Of a DNA stretch of 64,000 bases, positions 40,201 to 54,974 are shown piece by piece; positions within the stretch are counted from its first letter, which is position 1; each line of letters starts with the position of its first letter. Source of the DNA: Haliaeetus albicilla (taxonomy: Eukaryota; Chordata; Aves; Accipitriformes; Accipitridae); the NCBI RefSeq assembly GCF_947461875.1, contig NC_091509.1:8370001-8434000 (forward strand), given 5' to 3'. The translations under genes and the position numbers were made by a program. Under the pieces are notes generated by a model. That model was not told the DNA's origin, did no database searches, and was given only the letters and a program-made list of their open reading frames with translations.

Positions 40201-40849
40201 AGATGTGTTTTAAAGACATAAAAACTAAGGGTATCAAAAAATGAAGGTTAAAAATCCATGCTACTCTTGGCCATGATGTATACGTACATTTGCTAAGAAA
40301 AAAGAGATCGTCTTTATGTGCTTTTCCTATGTTTTCTCCATAAGCTACTTGCAATAAGGATGTTTCAGTGCTCAGAACTTTAATTCTTCCTGTCAGGAGC
40401 TACTTCAAAACACTTAAGTACTACCTTGGACAACTTGAGAGTATTGATCACATTTTGGGATATTGTACCTTAAAAAGGTGTAGTTGTTTTCCTTGAGGAT
40501 ATTAGAAGATGTTCAAATGTGATAGTAGTTTCATTTAAGTACCTCAGGAAAAAAATAGTGCCTATGGAAATAAGGGAGAAGGGTGCTGCTCGGAGACGGC
40601 TGGGAGGTGTCACTAGAGCTCAGGGAAAGGACATGCAGAATAAAGGTAAAAACCCTCTTGTTTTCTGAAACTATAAGGTAAACTGCAAATTCTGGCGACT
40701 GTGTGGAAATTAGCTGGAAATGGAACAGCAAAGGAACAAACCTATATTATTTAGTTTTCAATGCAAACCACTAAAGGATCACCCATCCCTAAAGTGAATA
40801 ACTATCTGTTCTGCAACAATGGTTTTCTGTAACATTTATATCTTGCTCA
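28275..40849. other. Long unique non-coding stretch, no gene seen
   Basis: About 12.5 kb of AT-rich sequence without a recognised interspersed repeat, which is notable but usual for bird genomes. It contains a 19-nt A run at 38193-38211, short G runs near 34850 and 35413, and A/C tracts near 35330 and 39475. Open frames reach only about 93 codons on either strand and none looks like an exon. Confidence 0.6.
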
Positions 40850-43150
40850 AGGCTAATCAGGGGAGGCTTATAAATTGTTGAAATCACTTTATAGCACATT
40901 TAGAGCTCATTTCACAGCAGTTTAAGGGGCTGCAATGAAGCTAATAGCCTTCTGCATTTCTTAAGTGTTTGTGATTTAAAAAATGATATAATATTTATAA
41001 CACTTTGGAGTTATTTCCAAAAATAACATGGCAAATCTAATCATTATATAATCAGTACATAATAAAAATCCCAGTGCTGTGAAGGCCTGGTTTCAAGTAT
41101 TTTTCATCATACTGTCCAATGTTTCATATATTAGGCAGGGTGATTAATGCAAAATAACCAGATGAGAAACACAACAGACCAAAATGTTTATCAGGCCTAA
41201 AATCCTGATCAGGGGAGAAAGAACTTTACAGATCTGTGACAGTAGCCCTTCTCTTTTGTGAAGCTGATAAGTTGGAAGAGGTTATAGATTATTTTGTCTC
41301 ATCAGCCACCTAAAAGCAAGAGCAATTAACCTGAAGACACTGCTCCTTGCTCTCTACCCACATTTAATATAACTTGTTATAACTTCCTGTATTGAACTAT
41401 CAGAACCATTTAGAAATGAGAAGTGCTGAACACTACAGTAATCAAGTCACTTATAAAACAGTCACACAATAGGAGGAGATAGAAATAAAGTTGGCTTAGA
41501 TCCTTCTTCACATAATTTAGTTGCAAATTCCCATTGGTAAAACTGAGAGGAAAATCTCATTCAGTGATGTAAAACATTTTTGTTGAAGATGCAGCAGTTG
41601 CATCTGTGATGATATTATTTATGTACTATCAAGTATTAACCTTTATCCATTTATCCAACTGTCAATGACATGATCACTGCATATAAGTGATGACCTCAAT
41701 AACAGGAATTTTAGCGAACCAGTCCTCTCCTCTTTTTTTTGTCATCCAGGAGCAAACCAAGTCCAGAAGCCTCTAAGTTCAGTGATGCTACATAAGATCC
41801 CATTGGGTTTTTATTGATTGGGCTAATCAGTTTTTACCTTGCTTAACCTATCTGTGCTTAAAAGCCATTCCTAGTTCAGATCTGCTGAGATCTGGCTGGT
41901 TGCCACAGATTCTCAATTCAAGACCTCAGATACCTTAAGTTCTTCATAAAGGAATTGTATCTGTGACATTTTCCTTAATTACCAAGTCAGCCAATGCAGT
42001 TATGTATTTTCCCTAACCACCTCGAGGTGTGTGGAGGTAAAGGATATAAATAGAGACCCTTTAAATACTAAGATCCAATGACATAACGCCAACCAGAACG
42101 CCTGCTGGGTCTCTTCAGTCACCTTGAAAATTTAAGAGCTGCTGATTTCTGGACTGTGATTACTGTTGATTCACTTTTCCTTACCGTGTATATCTGTATG
42201 CATTCTTTGTCTTAATGACAGGCATTAGCGGTTATTTATTAAGTATTTTTAATTCTATGTTACAATATTTTAGTCTTATATCTATCAAAGGCTATGAATT
42301 TTCTGCATTCTCAGTACTGCTTATTCATTAATCCTCAAGGACTGAGTTTGGAAATACACAGTAGGAACCTTGAGCATATCAAGGATATAAATCAAACCTA
42401 GTAGTTAATGGCTACTGAGTCAAGATATTATATTTAACATGAATATTGGCCTGATAATTTTGTGCATAGGCCTGGACTTATTAATATCCGTAGCTGCATT
42501 TGTTATTTTTTAACACTTGACTTGATGTGAGCATTGGGATTTGTTTATAGCCTCAGAAATTTTTTTACAATCTAAATGGCAATGTGCCTAATATGGTAGT
42601 GCTGGGTTTTATTGAATAAATATATTAAATAATAATGGGATGGTAAATATTACAATTGCCCATGTCTGCAGTTGTTCCACTCTGCTATGGAGGCTGTTAG
42701 GATTTCTAATCAGATGCATGTCATAAACTGTAAATGGGAATTCTACATCCTAACAAAACTGTTGAGTCAGAGAGTATTCAAAACACCTTTCGTCTTCAGT
42801 ATGATATCAGAGCTACTTCTCATTTCAGCAGGTCCACTGTAGTTAATTGTATCATACTGTTACTAAATATGCATGAATTTATAGTAAATCATTCCATGTA
42901 CAAGAAGACATCTGTTAATTCACTGCTTGCAGTTTATTAGACTAATATGTGTAAACTGCTTTGAGCAATAAATTACAAGATTAGGGCTTTTAATGTTTAG
43001 GGATATCATTAGGCATTGTATGCTGGAGGTAGATTTGACAAATGTTCTTTGCTAATGGAGTATATTTAAAGGTAAATCTGCATGAATTAATTTTAATTAC
43101 TGTCATATTAAAGGATATAAAAACAACTAATGTCAAAGGTGTAAAAGTAC
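40850..43150. promoter_or_regulatory. Candidate conserved non-coding cluster
   Basis: The block is free of recognisable repeats and is unusually dense in TAAT/ATTA, TTTAAT, TGATTAAT and TATAATCA-like sites. Examples lie around 41030-41150 and 42340-42600, and AGGCCT and TGATCAGG elements fall near 41195-41215. The pattern resembles avian developmental enhancer clusters but could simply be AT-rich DNA. Conservation has not been tested. Confidence 0.15.
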
Positions 43151-46100
43151 TGTTGATTCAGAGTGTTATCACGTGTATATGATAAAAGAACCCTGTTTAC
43201 TTAAGTATTTCTTCAAATAAACAAACATGTAGACTTCCCTTTGAAATTGCAACCATGCAGTGACCTGAATTTTTCAGGCTTTTATATCTTTTTAGGCTCT
43301 GTAATGAAGTTTAGGTATTTAAGCATTAAGGAGAAGCAACCAGCTGGGAACACTGAAGCAGCTGTATGATAGATAGTATGTGAATGCACAGGCTGAAGGC
43401 ATGACAAATCCAGCTGTTACCTGTGTTTGGGAAAGGAAAAGGTTTTGTCTAGCTTTTTGTTTTGTAGAGAGTAAAGGGAAATTTTGACATGGCACAAGCA
43501 GTTGTGTCTCAGGATCCGTCTGCCACATAAAATACTGTTCTTTATCTATTATTTTGTTTTCTAATTTACCACCAAGATTACCATTTTTAGTAAGACAAAG
43601 GCAGAAAAGGGAATGGGAGAGCTTCAGCGAGCCCTACTTTTGCAATATTTCATAAACACTGTCAGCTACTAACTTTGCAAATACGGAAGGAAAATGACAG
43701 CAGTGGAATAGTGTAAGTTAGATTGGATTTGGTGCAGATCTAAGAAGCTCTGATGAGCTATTACAAAACAACAGGAACAACTTACTGGCAACAACTTGCC
43801 TTTTCAAAGGAACAACATGAAGGAAGTCTGTGATCCATGAAACTACTTAATGGACTGGCATCCATAATGCAATCTTTCATCTCTATCGTGGAAAGCTGAT
43901 TATAGACACCATTTCTTATACCAGCAAATACACTTTGCTGTACAAATAAGTGGGTTTATTCATTTTATTTGTTCATTTTTTCTTTTTAAAAGTTCCTTCT
44001 AATGAACCTTACTTACGTTGTATGCTGTAGTGGTACTCTGAAGTTAGGAAAAAAAAAAGATTTGCCTTTATCTTATGAAACAGCAGGCTGTTCTGTGGCT
44101 TAATGATCCAGCAGAACAGAGAGGTTAGTAAGGGCCATGACAGGCAGTGGTTCTGGAGGAATTTGTGACTCACAACTCAGCCAAAGCACACTCTGAAGTA
44201 GAAACTCCACCGACATTTGAAGTTATGCTGTACACACACTTTTGCTTCTGGGCAGTGAGTGCCCAGGTCAGTTACCCTGCCCTTTCATGCCCCATTCCTA
44301 CTGCTCTGGTAGGATCTGGAGTAGGTGGCAGCACAGAACTGACTTTTTTTCCTTTTTTTTTTCTTTTTAACTTTTTGATTTGCTACCCTCTGTGTTTTTT
44401 AAGTGCCTGACTTCTGTGGGAAAGATGGAATGTCATTCAATGTCTGGTCTATGCTTATGACTGGCAATGGACAAAGGATGCAGCTATATGGAGACGTCCT
44501 AAAATGGATTTTAGCATTCCTGGGGTTTTTTTGTTTGTTTTGCTCCAGATATCTAATATATTTCTTTTTAAACTCTATTTTCTGCCCCTTCTGTCTCCCT
44601 GAATTTGGAAAATGTCTGGAATGAGATGCATACAAATTGACATTACCAAGTGTCTGGCTCTGAAAACTCCAGCATCTACCGAGGCAGGAAAAGCTTCAAC
44701 TCTTCTGTATTAACTGTTATACATGAAGAGTCCCATCATAGTGCAGTAGGGAATAGTGACATATACACAAAAACTATTATAGCCCATCATTCATTTTCCA
44801 GTAGAATAATTCATAAACAGTCATAAAAGTTTAGCTATGCCAAGTGGCAAACTTCCCATCGTGCTACCCTGAAAAGCCTAAGATTTTTCATTTTACAATG
44901 TAAACATTTTATTATGACACTTTTTGATTAGAATCACATAAATCTCTCAGCAGTGAATTCATTGCATATTTTTCTTGCTGAGAATGTAGCTGCAAGTAGG
45001 CATCCTCTGATATTCTTTGTATGTAATTTACTTAGGAAAGGTAGCAGAACAATAATAACACCACACAAATATTGGATCAAAAATTATAGAGAAGAGTATT
45101 TTCAAGGGGAAAGAGAGCATAACACAAAAGGAGCAAATAAAGGCTTATTTGCCATGTGTTGTTTGCAAAATGTTTTGAACATTTTATTAAATATATCTTC
45201 CGTGTGAATTATGCATACGCTCCTGTGCCTTTGGGAAGATGCAAAACACTATATAGGACGAATGGAATACATGGCCTCCTGATGGTTTCTAAGATATTGC
45301 TTTAAATGAAAAAATGAACAATTTCATACCAGCAAGGATGATTTTATTCCCTTTCAACATGGGTAAGCAAGAACATTGCAGTGAAGGGAAGATTTCCGAA
45401 TGTGTTCTCTCACTGGATCCTGCTGCATGGCATTGCAGGGAGATATTGCATATTGCTGCACCAAAATTTAGTTTCTGTAGGCTAAAAAATTATCTTCCCA
45501 GTAAGCTGCAACTGAAAGCAAGGTGTGTTCTAATTTCTTTAATAATTCCAGTGAAGTCTAGTAACTTCTTAAACCTTTACGTGTCCAACACCTGACTGGT
45601 GTTGGGTTCAAACCATGAATCCCTCTGGTGGACCAACTAGACTTGCCCTTCTGAGAGAAGCAAAAGCTATTACTGTGTGAGTGAGTAGCCAAGGCTGATG
45701 CAGAAGGGGCTTTTCAAATGTAGTGGTCTCACTCTCACTCCTGTGCTCACTGTTATTTGGATCACACCTTCTCACAGCTTTCCCATGTTAAATCCGAGTT
45801 GGGGGCATAAGTTTTAAATGCATATTTTTTCCTCTTCATACTTTCAAGAAAATATTTCAGTTTCTAAATGTAGTGAAAAAAGTTAAATGAAAGTTTTGGA
45901 TGGTAAATATATAACACAACCTGAATTATTCTGCAAGTGGAAAATACCAGTTTTGCCATTCATCTCTTCAGGAGCCTGTTCAAGTTAATTTGAGAAGACA
46001 GGCAGGCCTCTGACATACAATATATGATGAGTCAGCCAGAGACTTAGAGAAGTACTCTGAGGGGAAAACAACCCAACTTTTTACAGGACCCAGATCAGAA

Positions 46101-49100
46101 AATTGGGTTATTATTGTTATAGAGTAGTTGGAAAAGGCAGGCAAAAGTGAATGTTCCTGCTGTCCATACACTGTGCTAGAAGATATCCAGTTCAAAATGT
46201 TCAGCATCACCACTACAATAGTGCTTCATGTCTTGAGCTTAATTTCTCTCTTAAACTTTTGAAAGGTCAGATAAATGGTAGCCACACTAACAAAATCACC
46301 ATTCCTCCTCCACAAAGAGCAGCAATAAGGAAAAAAGTCACTTATAAAATCAGACAAGTTCTTGTATTCAGACACCATTGGGAGGAGAGAGATATGAATC
46401 TTATGTTGTTTGTGGCTTGTGCCTGGTAATGAAGGAAAGTTTGAAAGCAACACTTACCAGTAATCAGGAAGGATTACTGGGTGTTATTGAGCCAGATCTT
46501 CCTGCCTACTTTTTGTAATGGGGTTTACAGTATAAAGAAAATACTGAATAAAACCAATTGAAAATGTGACTTACCCACCATAAAGGCATATGTGTCCATT
46601 TTAGATGTAGGATACAGTATTTTCTTTTGTAAACTGATCTATCTTCATTTTTCTGTTTCCCAAAAATGACCTTGATAAACTGCATCCTAACTTCCTTCTC
46701 AGATGATTACTCTTGTGGCTATGGATCTCTGAAAGAACTCACTCAACTACAGTATTTCAGAAGAAACTGAAGTACAGATCTTGAAAGCTGAAAATAAGTG
46801 CCAGCTTTTGCTTTATTGTTATGTTTGTCTTTCCACATCAACGATAGGGAAGCCTGGACAGGAGGAACCAACAGAAATATTCCTGCTAGAGATTAAAGGG
46901 ATAATTAGAAGCTTCCAGATAGCAAAGGCACTTGCCTTTTTGCCTTGATGCTTTATAAGCTTTGAAATAAGATCAAACACAAGATGCTTTAGTGTTTTTG
47001 AGGTCTATCAATAATAGTAGCTTCTAAAAGGGAGATTATCACAGTTTGTAGTGGCTTCTCAGTGAGCTGGCTGTGCAAGAGGTTTTCCTACGACTGAGTC
47101 ATCAGCTTGGTGCATGAATTTGGAGCCGAGGTTTTCACTGGATCCTCCAGAGAGTGATTCAGAGTACTTTTAGAATAATTTTAACTTCTCCATGCAGATT
47201 CAAGGCTTTTTAAGAACACCTGATTACTGCCTGGATGTTCGCTAATTATGTAGGGATCTAAGCTTTGAGTCTAGGCCCCTCAGATATCTCAAGTTACATG
47301 GTATGAGCTACCATCCCATCTTCTCAAGCTTAGGCATTAATTCAGATGAGGTTACACACACACTGTACCAGTCAAATGTACAAGAGACTGGGCATGATTA
47401 AAGAAGGGGATCATCATGGAAAGACTTAGATCCATTTAGAAAAGCTCCAAATACCTACCAGATGTAGGTAATTGTTTTAAGACTTTTAGATTGCAGGAGA
47501 AGATCAAGATTCAAAATTCTCCTAAGCATTTAAGATTTAGAGAGCAGAGTGCTCTCAGTCATCAGAAACACCCCTTCTCCAGCTCACTGAAACTATTCTC
47601 TCTTGTCCATGTCCCCAAGATCCTTTCTGTGTCCCAGCTTCTCCAAATCTTTAGTAAGCAAAGACACTGTGAGGTTTATTTCTATCTGTACCAGTTTAGC
47701 ATGATGTGTTTGATTTGAATATCATCAAGGTCTTTTAAACAACATCTCTAAGCATTCTCTAGGATAGTTTTTAGTAAGAACTTACATTTTCGTTCACCCA
47801 GTCACCCAAGAAAATATTTGCATAAGGACCTTATATACTTTAGGTTTAAAAAGATAATATTTACTTGAGGAAGAGATTAATAAAGAAATCAAATTCAATA
47901 ACTAGTGTGTCATCACTAGATCATCATTTTTTATTTTTGCTCTGGAGAGGAAGAACGGTTTTGTTTTGCAGCTGTACTACATTTACACAAGAAACCTGAA
48001 CAGTCTTTCCACAGTGTTATTTTTCTGATGAGTGGGCAGTTTTAATAGTCAACTGCATCGTAGATGACACATGAATTGGGAGATGTCTGCGTCCTTCCTC
48101 CTCGTGCCTTATGCTCCCTTTTGAATCCTGGGAGCACTTTTAATAGTGCTACAACAGAGAAGGGGGAATTGCAAGGAGCTTCTTAAGTCCCCTGCTGCTG
48201 CATAGAAACCTTGTCAGAAATGTAGTGAGATTTACCTCAAAGCTAGTTAGATTTCTTTTCTCCAGTATGCTGATTAGAATACTGATTTAAAACCTTGCTG
48301 CTCTAAAGGCTCGAATCTTTTTCCTAATTTTCAGCTTTGTAATCCATGGACAATTTACATTGTTCCTTTGCCAGCTTTGTCCTTCATTGTAAGAAGCTGC
48401 TCTTTTACAGAGTTTACAGGATATCAATCTATTAAAAGCAACCAAATGATTTCGTAACCTATTCTAAACCACCTAGGGTAAATCTCATTTCCTGCTACAT
48501 GCTTACTTTCTCAATTATTCAAGTGGCCTTGGTTTTGCATCTGACTTGTTTGAATTAAAGTTATTAGGCATGTCTCACTAAGATTGTATTCTGGGCAGAG
48601 AAGTAGGAGTGGGGTTTTTTTACACCCCTTAGTACATCTTTATGTATCTGTATATTACACTTCATGATATACGCATCTTTATTTATCCTGCATGACATCA
48701 GGAGCTTGCAGTCATTCTGTAATAAGCTACTAGAGTCAATTCTTCCCTTGCTCAGTCTTGTTCGGACAGGAAACTCCCAGAATATGGCAGGACTTGTTTC
48801 TAGTTGACCTGCAGCTGATTGAGTTGTACCATTACATTTTATCTTATTTCTGTTCAATGAAATAGCCCGATCTTTTTCATATTGCAGTACACCCTAACAT
48901 TACATCATCAGTAAATGTCATTGGAACCTTCTTATGATAGGGATGAAACCTTTAATGAAATACTGATTTTTAAAACTTATCTTCTAATTTAAGTAGGTTT
49001 TTTAATTGCTTTTGTCATATCTACAGAAATACATGAGGGCATAAGCATCTTTATATATTACACAGAGGTCTTTTAAATCTACTGTTATACTGTTAGAAAT

Positions 49101-52100
49101 ATATTCACAGGAGTAAAAAAAAAAAAAGCCCAATATGCAAATGAATACAATACTGAGGAATGAAGCTTCTGACAGAGAATGTAGTAATTTTTATACCAAT
49201 ACTAAAGTATCTTAGTACCTGTTCAATGGTTCCTGAAGCAGGAATTTATATTTGTCTGCATCTTTTAGATGGTATATACTGAAAAGATATCCTCAATAGA
49301 CAACAGACTGCGTCTATCTCAGGACAAAAATCTGTATAAATTTTGATTATAAGCAGTATTGGATTTTAGCTTTCATCCATACTTAATATTTAATAGTTCA
49401 GTCTTTGCATTTTGGTAGACAGCTTTACTGGTGCTAAACTGTGTTAATTTTCTTTTGCTGGTGTATTACACTCATCATCTTAATCTCTTATGCTGTAATT
49501 AAGTTCCTTACTGTTATCTCTATTACTAATAAATGTTAGGTAGCAATCTGGCAATATTTTACTAAACAAAAACAGTCACTTATGTCTACTCTTTATTTTC
49601 TCTCCTGTACAAGTTTTTTTATTTTCCCCGAAACTCTTGCTATTTCATTATATTTGGTGTTAATTTTGTGCCTTCTCATTTGTTTCTAGACAGGATTTTT
49701 GATGTTGTTTCTACTACAAAACAGATGTGTCCTTGTAAAAGGATAATCTACTCGGGGTGATGACAAAGATGACATTTTGGCTATTGAGGTCTATCAAGGG
49801 AAAGTTCCTACTGTCTTCAGTGGCTATGGGATTTTGCCCTAATTGAATAAGATCCTTTGGATATGAACCACTATTACATTTTCATTGATGTTGTCTCATG
49901 TTATTGTTCTCCCCAATGTAATATTGTATCAATAGGGCTATTATAAATATATGGTTTTACTCACTTTCAAAATGAAAAGCTTTACTCATCTTTTCAGGGT
50001 TTTTTCAATTCATTCCTCTTGCTCATTCCACTTACTTTTATTCTCTAATCTTTTTTCACTCCTTTGTGACAATTTAAAGTTGATCTGAACTAAAAAGGAA
50101 ATGCAAACCCAAAACATTCTATTGTTCTCTGTTCTGTTTTTCCAACACCTTGAAAACTAAATAAATCCGTGGGCCCATGTATAAAAGGAATTTGCTTTCA
50201 TCTCACTCTAAATTAGGAATACTGGTAACATAGATATAAAACGTGTCTATAGCACTTTGGAAGTTGTGCTGGCATACTTTAACGTGTGGGACAGTATTTA
50301 AGGTAGCTGTAGTTCCATTTTACAAGTGTCAGCCTTAACCATATCTCTTTAAATAACCCATTAGAGTGCCCTAACAGGAAAATGTGCAGCTCTCAGCTGC
50401 TTCTGTATATGCATAATGCAGAAAGAAATCAGATCTCTCATGTGCCCTGTGGCTCAGAGACTTTTCCATTCAATTAATAAGCACTGAAGTAGATGACAAT
50501 ATTATTAAACAAGTTTTTAATGGAGGAAAGATTTTCTAGACTTATGATATGGATTATTGGCAGAACCAAGTATTATTCTGAAATAATGCATTTTTGTTAT
50601 TTATTGAGAGGTAGAAGGAATATTTTCTCTTGTGGCCAGATAGCTGATCTTCCACAGTCATATACTTGCAGATTTGCATATACATGCACATATTTAAGAA
50701 GGCATGCGTACTTTACTTCTTTAATTAGGTATAACTGTTAATTGGTACACTGACTTCAGCCCGCCACCATCAGAAGTATGGCATAGTTCAGTATTGGATC
50801 TGAAGTTTGCCATTATTGCTCAGTTTTGACTTAGAGCTCTTTGTTTTGGGCTATGTGGTGGAGTCATTAACCCATGGGAGTTAGACAGCAAGTACAGGCC
50901 TCCTGAATACAGTTCTAATATGACCAAAATATGAAACAGAGGTTCAGTGACATTAAAATAGTCTCTCTTCAATGCAGTGATTGAAACCACAGTCTGTTTT
51001 TAATGTAACAGAGATTTAAAAAAATCTCACACACTTTATGGAACTACAGACAAAGGTTATTTTCTGTTTACCTTGTAAACTCAGGTTTTCAGGAACTTGA
51101 TTGCAGTTAGTATTTTTTAGAGTGAGGCTAATTAATACCTAGCCTGATCCCAAGAAGAAAGCAATGCCATAAGGTGAGGACGATTAAGAGCCAGAAGTCT
51201 TACTATCCACCTCTTCGAACTGATATCATAATGATGACTGGAGTAAGAAGAAAGGCAAGAAAATATGAAATAGATAAAGAGCCAAGAGATAACGTAAATG
51301 TGAAGGAAGCATGCAAAATGAACTAGGAGAACAGGAAGAAAGAAATAAGACTTGATACGCACTATGGGAAGGTTGGTTTGCTGCTGTGGGGATTTTCCAG
51401 TGCTAGAAGAAATTGTACTGGGAGATGTTTGTGCTCAGTGGTGTCTGCAGTTATCTATATTCAGACCACATTAGACAGAGATGGAGTGAAGTTGTTTAGA
51501 TTCTTCAGTCTGAGCTCCCTAAAATAGTTTATTGTATTCCATAAGGATTGTTTTTATTTCAGATAGACATAGGAACATTGTGTGAGAAATTCTTGAGCTA
51601 TTTCCGCTACAGAAACTGATTTTAAGAGGCTTTGGTCAAAATAACAAAATTGAATAGGTCTAGGAATGGGTATGAACTTTTACTAAGCCTCTGAACAACC
51701 TTTAGCAAAATGTAATCTCTAGTTTTCTGTTCTTATTCTGCCTTGGGACTCTAGATTGGGGGTCAGGGATTTACTTGCTTAGCACTTTTTTTCTGTACGT
51801 CAGTAAGATTCTAGTGGTCTTGATAGATAGCTTTCAGCCTAATAACTACAGATTGCAGGGGTAGGATGAATCAAAGGCAAAGGATGTTGGGATATAGAGT
51901 GTGATCAGGCAAATACTAGGGAAGGAGAAGAAAGTTCAGCTCAATGTGATCTGTGCAGCACTTGGTTCTCTTATTGCTCTATAACATTCAGCTCTAACTT
52001 CTGTGAGCTTAGCACAACTCTCTATGATACTGGATGGATTTTTTAGAAAATATCAAATCCTTTTACTGAAAGTGTTGTTCTAATAAAAAGCATCTAATAT

Positions 52101-54646
52101 GTGCTGCTTGACTGAAAATTTCTAATTGATGATCTTGCAAGAAAGTTGGCAGCTGGATTGATTTATCTCAGCCAGTGAAATAAAAAGCAATCAATAACAA
52201 AAGGTAAAATAAATGACTAGTAATAGGTGTATCTGATTGTTTAAATGAAGCATACCATATGCATTATTATGCCTAACAGCATGTGAAATGCACTTCAGAT
52301 ATGACATTGGTGCTAGTTTACTAAATAATAAAGCATAGCAGAGTGATCAAGACAACATTAGTGGACAACATTATTCAATCTAAGAACCTCTTTTTAAAAA
52401 AAAAATTACATTTGTTGCTTTGTGGTAATTGTAACTGCAGATTTCATAATTTTTAAATTGCCTGTCTCTCTCATTCATCAGAGAGACCTGTTGAGCTGCT
52501 GCTGACTTCAGCTGTGTGTTCATAGCACAGTGACAAAGCTAGAACAATTGCTCCCTATGAGCTCAAGGGCACTATCTTGAAGGTAGTCTGAAAGTCACGA
52601 GAATATCCAGTTCCTATAGATTCTTATCCAGGGCAGAAAACAGAATATGTAAGACAGTAACTGATCTTAAATTGTCTTCTCCTTAACCTTCCCTGCCTGA
52701 CAATTGGGTTTATTGGCTTCCCATTCCTGTCTGGAATGCCCACTGTTATAACACTTTAAGCAGGAAATTATAACCTGCTAAAAGGTAATAAGACATTTGG
52801 CAATATAAAGAGGAATGAGAACCTACCTAGAGAATTCTTTTCAAACAAGGACTAGAGATTAATATAAATGCGAGGGGATTAGGTGTACTTAACAAGCGAT
52901 CAATCAGTAGCAAAAATGACCCATGGAGAGGATCCCAGCCAGATCTTACAAAGGGATTCCCAGTCTTTGAAAAACTAGGACTTCTAATCTATTCCAGAAT
53001 TTTTATTTGTTCAACACCCTTCTTGAAATCCCAGCCAATCTCAGATTACTAGGAAATAGTATAGGAAGAGAATGTTCTTCATCAGCTATAGTTGTGACAA
53101 ACAGGTCATCAACTTGTTTTGGTCTTTGTCTGGTGCTTCTTCTTTCTGTTAGTTCATGTTTACTTGTGATCCATCTTTGCTCCAACACTTATTCTGGTCC
53201 TACATGTGACCAAGTTGCTGAGCTGCAGAAAACATTGCTTCAGATTACGTAGAACTTGTATACTAGGAAATTGTTTGATTTAAAGTGTCATCTTTCTTGG
53301 AAACCTTTGTTCTGTTGTGGGAGGAAGAATGACATTTCGTGGGAGTTGCTCTCTGAAGAGAGACAGAGCCACTTCATCTCCACTGTTCCTGAAGAGCATG
53401 TTGTTGTCAGTAAAGAAGTTCTCTTTTATAAGAAAGAGAATAAAAGAAGTTACCAGAAGAATCTTGACAGAGAAAGTATGTATGCCAATATTTTCCTCTG
53501 CTAGAATAAACCACACAAGATCATTTTCACAATGGTGAATCACACTCAGGACATGAAGGTGGAATAAGTCTAAAAGCTTTTATTACACTTCATGGAAAAT
53601 ATAATTTGGTGGGCTGTTTAGAAGCAGACAATTGAAGTTTACTGTCTCTTCCAGTTCTGGGTCTCATGGTTGAGAAACTCCCACATTCTCAACCAGCCAC
53701 AGATTCCAGTTTCTCTTTTGGTTTTTCCATTTTTGGTCAGTATATGTTTTGGGTTTTTTAGCGTTTTGTCAATGCCTTAAAAAAACCCATAATTTTGTTG
53801 AGTGCTGAATGCATTTCAGCAAAATTGACCAAATCATTCAGAATGAAAAGTAAAGCTGAGACTTAAAATGCTTCAGAAAGCCTTCAAATATACCCTTTTG
53901 TCATGTCTAACTTTCTTTTCTACAGAACTCACAATCTGCTCACAAACATTTTTTGAGAATGTTGCTATAATGGAGAATGGGGTTCTATTCTATTTTTCAG
54001 TGTCTTCTGCTTTTAAGAATGGCTGCAAGTTAAGCTTGCAGGACATTAACTGAATACAGACCATAGTTTGGAGAATTAACAAGTTTGGAGAATAAACAGT
54101 CTTTCTAAAAAAAAAGGACTTTTGGGGTAGACTTTTTCTTGATAAGCATTTCAGTTCTTAACACAAAAAACAGTCCTTAAGGTTAAACTGAAAGTAGGAA
54201 TATTTTACTTGTGGTTCTTGGGTATAGTTTTCGAAACTATTACTTGTCCTTGAGATTAAATGATAGAACGATTCCTTCTCATTTTGTTCTTCAATATGGG
54301 CGTAAATATTTATCTTCACAAATTAATGAAATATTCTTAAAATATACAAAGATTTAACCTCAGCCATGACTTTACTATTATTAATGCACATTATTTGCAT
54401 AGAAGCAATACCGATGAGCTACAGGCATGGCCTACATTTTATACAGAATTAGAAATTTTAAAGGAGACATGTTATATAACCTTTCTGTTGAAGAAGATGA
54501 TGAGAGTCAGAAGGTGGACAAAGGAAGATGAAGAAATGGGAGACTGATATCATTTTGTCAGTATTGTAAACGATGTTCTCAACACACCATCTGGTCATCT
54601 GCTTTATGTATTGTTTTTAAGGATGCTAGATCAAAAAGTAGCTTTT
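43151..54646. other. Long unique non-coding stretch, no gene seen
   Basis: AT-rich sequence with T runs near 44345-44370 and an A run near 49117-49127. Small hairpins occur at 45585-45605 (CCAACACC/GGTGTTGG), 52464-52487 (GTCTCTCT/AGAGAGAC) and about 53748-53791. No interspersed repeat family or exon was recognised. Confidence 0.6.
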
Positions 54647-54780
54647 CAAAGGATGTTGTGGTTTAACTCCATCTGGCAACCAAGCACCATGCAGCAGCTC
54701 ACTCACCTCCCTCAAAGTAGCATGGGGGAGAGAATCAGAAGTGTAAAAGTGAGAAAACTCGTGGGTTGAGATAAAGACAG

Positions 54781-54786
54781 TTTAAT
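54781..54786 (-). promoter_or_regulatory. LTR polyadenylation signal ATTAAA
   Basis: TTTAAT on the plus strand reads ATTAAA in the LTR sense. It lies about 183 bp downstream of the TATA box and 127 bp from the LTR end. Confidence 0.6.
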
Positions 54787-54968
54787 AGGTAAAGCAAAAG
54801 CTGCATGCAAAAGCAAAGCCGAACAAGGAATTAATTCACTACTTCCCATGGGCAGGCAGGTGTTCAGCCATCTCCAGGAAAGTAGGGCTCCATCATGTGT
54901 TAATGGTTACTCGGGAAGACAAATGCCATTGCTCCCAATGTCCCCCCCTTCCTTGTTCTTCCCCCAGC

Positions 54969-54974
54969 TTTATA
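54969..54974 (-). promoter_or_regulatory. LTR TATA box
   Basis: TTTATA on the plus strand reads TATAAA in the LTR sense, within GCATATAAAGC. It would drive transcription toward lower coordinates; present activity is unknown. Confidence 0.6.

Noticed and set aside
45585..45605. 8-bp-arm hairpin CCAACACC/GGTGTTGG
   Set aside because: Too short to stand out; no tRNA, snoRNA or microRNA features accompany it.
49135..49142. Octamer motif ATGCAAAT
   Set aside because: A single 8-bp match is expected several times by chance in AT-rich sequence of this length.
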